From: Leuctra nigra
Lineage: Eukaryota; Arthropoda; Insecta; Plecoptera; Leuctridae
Reading direction: 5' to 3'
Assembly (NCBI GenBank): GCA_934045905.1
Contig: OW203763.1
Location: forward strand, 24,231,108-24,295,107
DNA: 64,000 nt
In this document: positions 61,703 to 64,000 of the stretch, piece after piece
Position numbering within the stretch: the first letter of the stretch is position 1
Layout of the letters: every line of letters begins with the position of its first letter
The notes under the pieces: model-generated
Seen by the model: only the letters and a program-made list of their open reading frames with translations
What the model was told of the DNA's origin: nothing
Database searches by the model: none
Made by a program: the position numbers and the translations under genes

Positions 61703-61931
61703 GTAGGTACACTCCCCCAAATAATAAACGGTACTTGGTACAAAACGTATTGGCTGCTGGGCCGGTTCCTTGGCAATCAATCCTTGTTGTTATCAATGAA
61801 ATCAGAGCTCACCTAAAAGAGTTAGATAATGCGTTAGCACTGACTGACTTCATGAGATGATGCCATCAAACATTAATCAGTCAATTCATTTTCTTTCGAG
61901 TACCGTTTATTATTTGGGGGAGTGTACCTAC
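61703..61931. mobile_element. MITE, family X copy 3, 33-bp perfect inverted ends
   Basis: GTAGGTACACTCCCCCAAAT plus AATAAACGGTACT at 61703-61735 is exactly inverted at 61899-61931. The interior TTATCAATGAAATCAGAGCT is shared with the copy at 48616-48814. Confidence 0.85.
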
Positions 61932-61951
61932 TTCCTATTATACAAAGTGTA

Positions 61952-62367
61952 CATGGGCGTCCGCAGCATTTATGCCAGGTGGGGGCAGGGCAAGGAAATA
62001 ATATTTTACGGGTTAAGGGGGGTGTGGGGGACGCGCCCCCCACCCTGCCCCGCAAGGCGTGTTTTGGATTTTGGACACTTTGAAATCAATTTTGAGACGT
62101 TATGATGTGTATTTTGTTGAAATATTCAATATTTTTAAATATTGCACTTTGGGGGGGGGGGGGGGGGGGGAATGTTCAAACCTGCCCCGCAGGGCAATTT
62201 TTGGTTTCTTGACACTTTGAAATCAATTTTCTTTAGTTTTTTTGGCTACAAAATGAGACTATACGTAAAACCCCAGAACATTTTAATGTTTTCCTGACAT
62301 CCAGGGGGGGAGGGGGGGGGGGGGGGGGGGCAAGCGCCCCCCTTGCCCCTCCCTGTGGACGCCCATG
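61952..62367. mobile_element. hAT-like MITE with exact 8-base duplications and G tracts
   Basis: The ends CATGGGCGTCCGCAG and (inverted) CATGGGCGTCCACAG are flanked by exact AAAGTGTA duplications (61944-61951 and 62368-62375). 416 bp, no coding capacity. Contains 20 G at 62151-62170 and 19 G at 62312-62330, plus an internally repeated GACACTTTGAAATCAATTTT. Confidence 0.9.
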
Positions 62368-62375
62368 AAAGTGTA

Positions 62376-64000
62376 TTTTCTTGCCTTTTTTGATATTAGT
62401 AACATTTTCATATCTCTGAACATGAACAATATTATTCAATTATTCAATTATTCATAACAAAATGAAGATTGCAACTACATTTTTAGGCTTCGTTCGATTA
62501 TTGTGAAAAAGCTTACGAATATTAAGTTCATAAGCAACAGTTTGCCTTCCTTCCAATGATCTGTAAGTTGACCGTTTGTAGTAATTCAATCGCTTGTAAT
62601 TTAGAAGAGTCAATATCCTACAATAGCGCGGAAAGATATAAATCAGTATTTTCCATAGATATTTTGGGAAATATTTTATATTTACCCTGAATACTCGGTC
62701 TATTTGTCTTCAAATAATGATGTAAACATCATCATAGTTGGGAATGGGATCAATTATTTACCTACTTATTTTTTGGTCCATGATTTGTAGCGAGATCTTC
62801 CAACCTACTCGATTAGTTTGAAGAAAAATGATGGATGGATTTTACAAATTTTACTCCGATTGAGTTCAGAACAGTCAAAACTAACAATTATTGAAAGTAT
62901 ACATGTTTAGGATGTAGACAAACAAAAATTATTATTGTGGGATGGTAGGATGACTAGTTTTGAAGTAATTGATATAGAAAAGAGGTTGCCATGACAACAA
63001 AGTCTTCACCATGGTAACACATTGTTGTGGTCTTAGAAAATGACATCACCAGGCAGTCCAAAATGTCATATTATATTTCAATGTGATATTACTTTTGATA
63101 ATGCTTATATTGTTATTAGGTTGATACTATTCTAGCCAGTGGCGCCGACTACGTGGGTGCTCCGAGGTTCGATGACCCATAAAAATAATTTTAAGAAATC
63201 AAATCATCAAATTAAATTATTTATTTCCCACTTAAAATATGAATCGATTTATTAGTAATCTTTAGAATTCAGAGAGAATATAGTTTTTTCTATAATTGAT
63301 ACATAATTAATTTATAATTATGTTAATATTCCCTCTTTTTGATAAATTTTTAATTTGGGTATTGTTATTAAATGTTGAAGTATTGACTACTGTTGTAATT
63401 TGAAAATGATAACTATTGATAACATTGTTGAAACTGCACTCAAAACGCATAAAAAAAATACTAAAATTAGGGATGATATACAAAAAACAGGGCTGTGCGC
63501 CCCGGACCTGCCTGCATGTCATCTTCCTCCCTTCAACCACACACAATTAATTGTAATACATTATTTTTCGGGCACTAAGTTCGTAGGAAGGTCACTCAAA
63601 CAGTATGAACGCATAAAAAATAAAGTTTATAGCGTCCCAGAATCACTTATAATTTGTTTAAATTCTAAGTAACGCTCTTCGGGGCCTAGAACTGGGGTCT
63701 CTATGACCATCATCCGGATATAGCAGTCCCCCCCCCCCCCCCCCCCATGATCATGATGGAAAACCGTTCCTCTGTCGGGCACCCATTGGATTTTGCAAAA
63801 GTCGGCGCCCCTGATTCTAGCATTCATCTCAGACTAGGTAGTTTCAAATTGTGTAAAATGTCTCAGGATAGAATGCCATGGCAGGAATCGAGCCCTGGCC
63901 CCCCAGGTGGCTGTTTGAGTGGACTACAAGTATACATTAACTGTCCAGGTGGGGTGACCACTCATTGACCTTACTTTGCGAGAAAACAATACATTTGAAC
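62376..64000. other. Intron or downstream sequence; X-box, poly-C, SINE piece
   Basis: AT-rich. A 19-C tract lies at 63728-63746. A minus-strand tRNA-like head fragment (GGAATCGAGCCCTGG) lies near 63886-63900. No exon is recognised. Confidence 0.45.
62985..62998. promoter_or_regulatory. RFX X-box motif
   Basis: GTTGCCATGACAAC fits GTHNYYATRRNAAC. A partial second site, CACCATGGTAAC, lies about 10 bases further right. Binding is inferred. Confidence 0.4.

Noticed and set aside
36504..64000. Downstream AGBL4 catalytic exons
   Set aside because: I looked for segments like VHPGE and LNPDG on the plus strand and saw none, so these exons are presumed beyond the window.

Overview
The window is animal (metazoan) genomic DNA, most likely from an arthropod, probably an insect with large introns. 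It shows spliced exons with GT/AG borders, tRNA-derived SINEs, short DNA transposons with target-site duplications, microsatellites, megabase-genome-style satellites and a 200-N assembly gap. There is no prokaryotic gene order. The species cannot be fixed from the sequence.

Only one gene is supported: a plus-strand orthologue of AGBL4 (cytosolic carboxypeptidase 6, CCP6), a tubulin deglutamylase. Three coding exons are visible, at 11645-11767, 15817-15941 and 36287-36503. Together they encode the N-terminal CCP domain. The start-codon exon is not identified. A short exon of about 30 codons expected between the second and third visible exons was not found and may lie in the gap at 32695-32894. 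All exons for the zinc-binding catalytic domain must lie beyond the right edge. The rest of the window is intron or upstream sequence.

The most striking feature is how two of the three exons begin. The first visible exon takes its 3' splice site from the last unit of a 2.4-kb, 61-bp minisatellite (9236-11644), so about 35 near-identical acceptor-like sequences sit upstream of the real one. The third visible exon begins in the fourth copy of a perfect-to-near-perfect 70-bp tandem repeat (36058-36337). Each copy carries the polypyrimidine tract, the AG and the first 51 bases of the exon. Because 70 is not a multiple of three, use of any upstream acceptor leads to a stop codon.

Layout: 1-9.2 kb, upstream region with a small MITE, (CA)n, a 26/33-bp minisatellite, a duplicated 370-bp repeat and SINE pieces; 9.2-11.8 kb, 61-bp array and exon; 11.8-15.8 kb, intron with inverted repeats and a degenerate minisatellite; 15.8-36.5 kb, two exons with a 20-kb interval of GC-rich islands, SINEs, a 1-kb element with terminal inverted repeats and the gap; 36.5-64 kb, downstream intron dominated by satellites (16-bp at 47.1-48.4 kb, 82-bp tRNA-like at 49.0-50.8 kb, 31-bp at 53.2-54.4 kb, 122-bp at 55.2-57.0 kb), hAT-type MITEs at 51.3-52.1 and 62.0-62.4 kb, and two perfect matches to the RFX X-box consensus. 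Two of the satellites (82-bp and 122-bp) are built from tRNA-like SINE heads. Runs of 14-26 consecutive G or C recur throughout.
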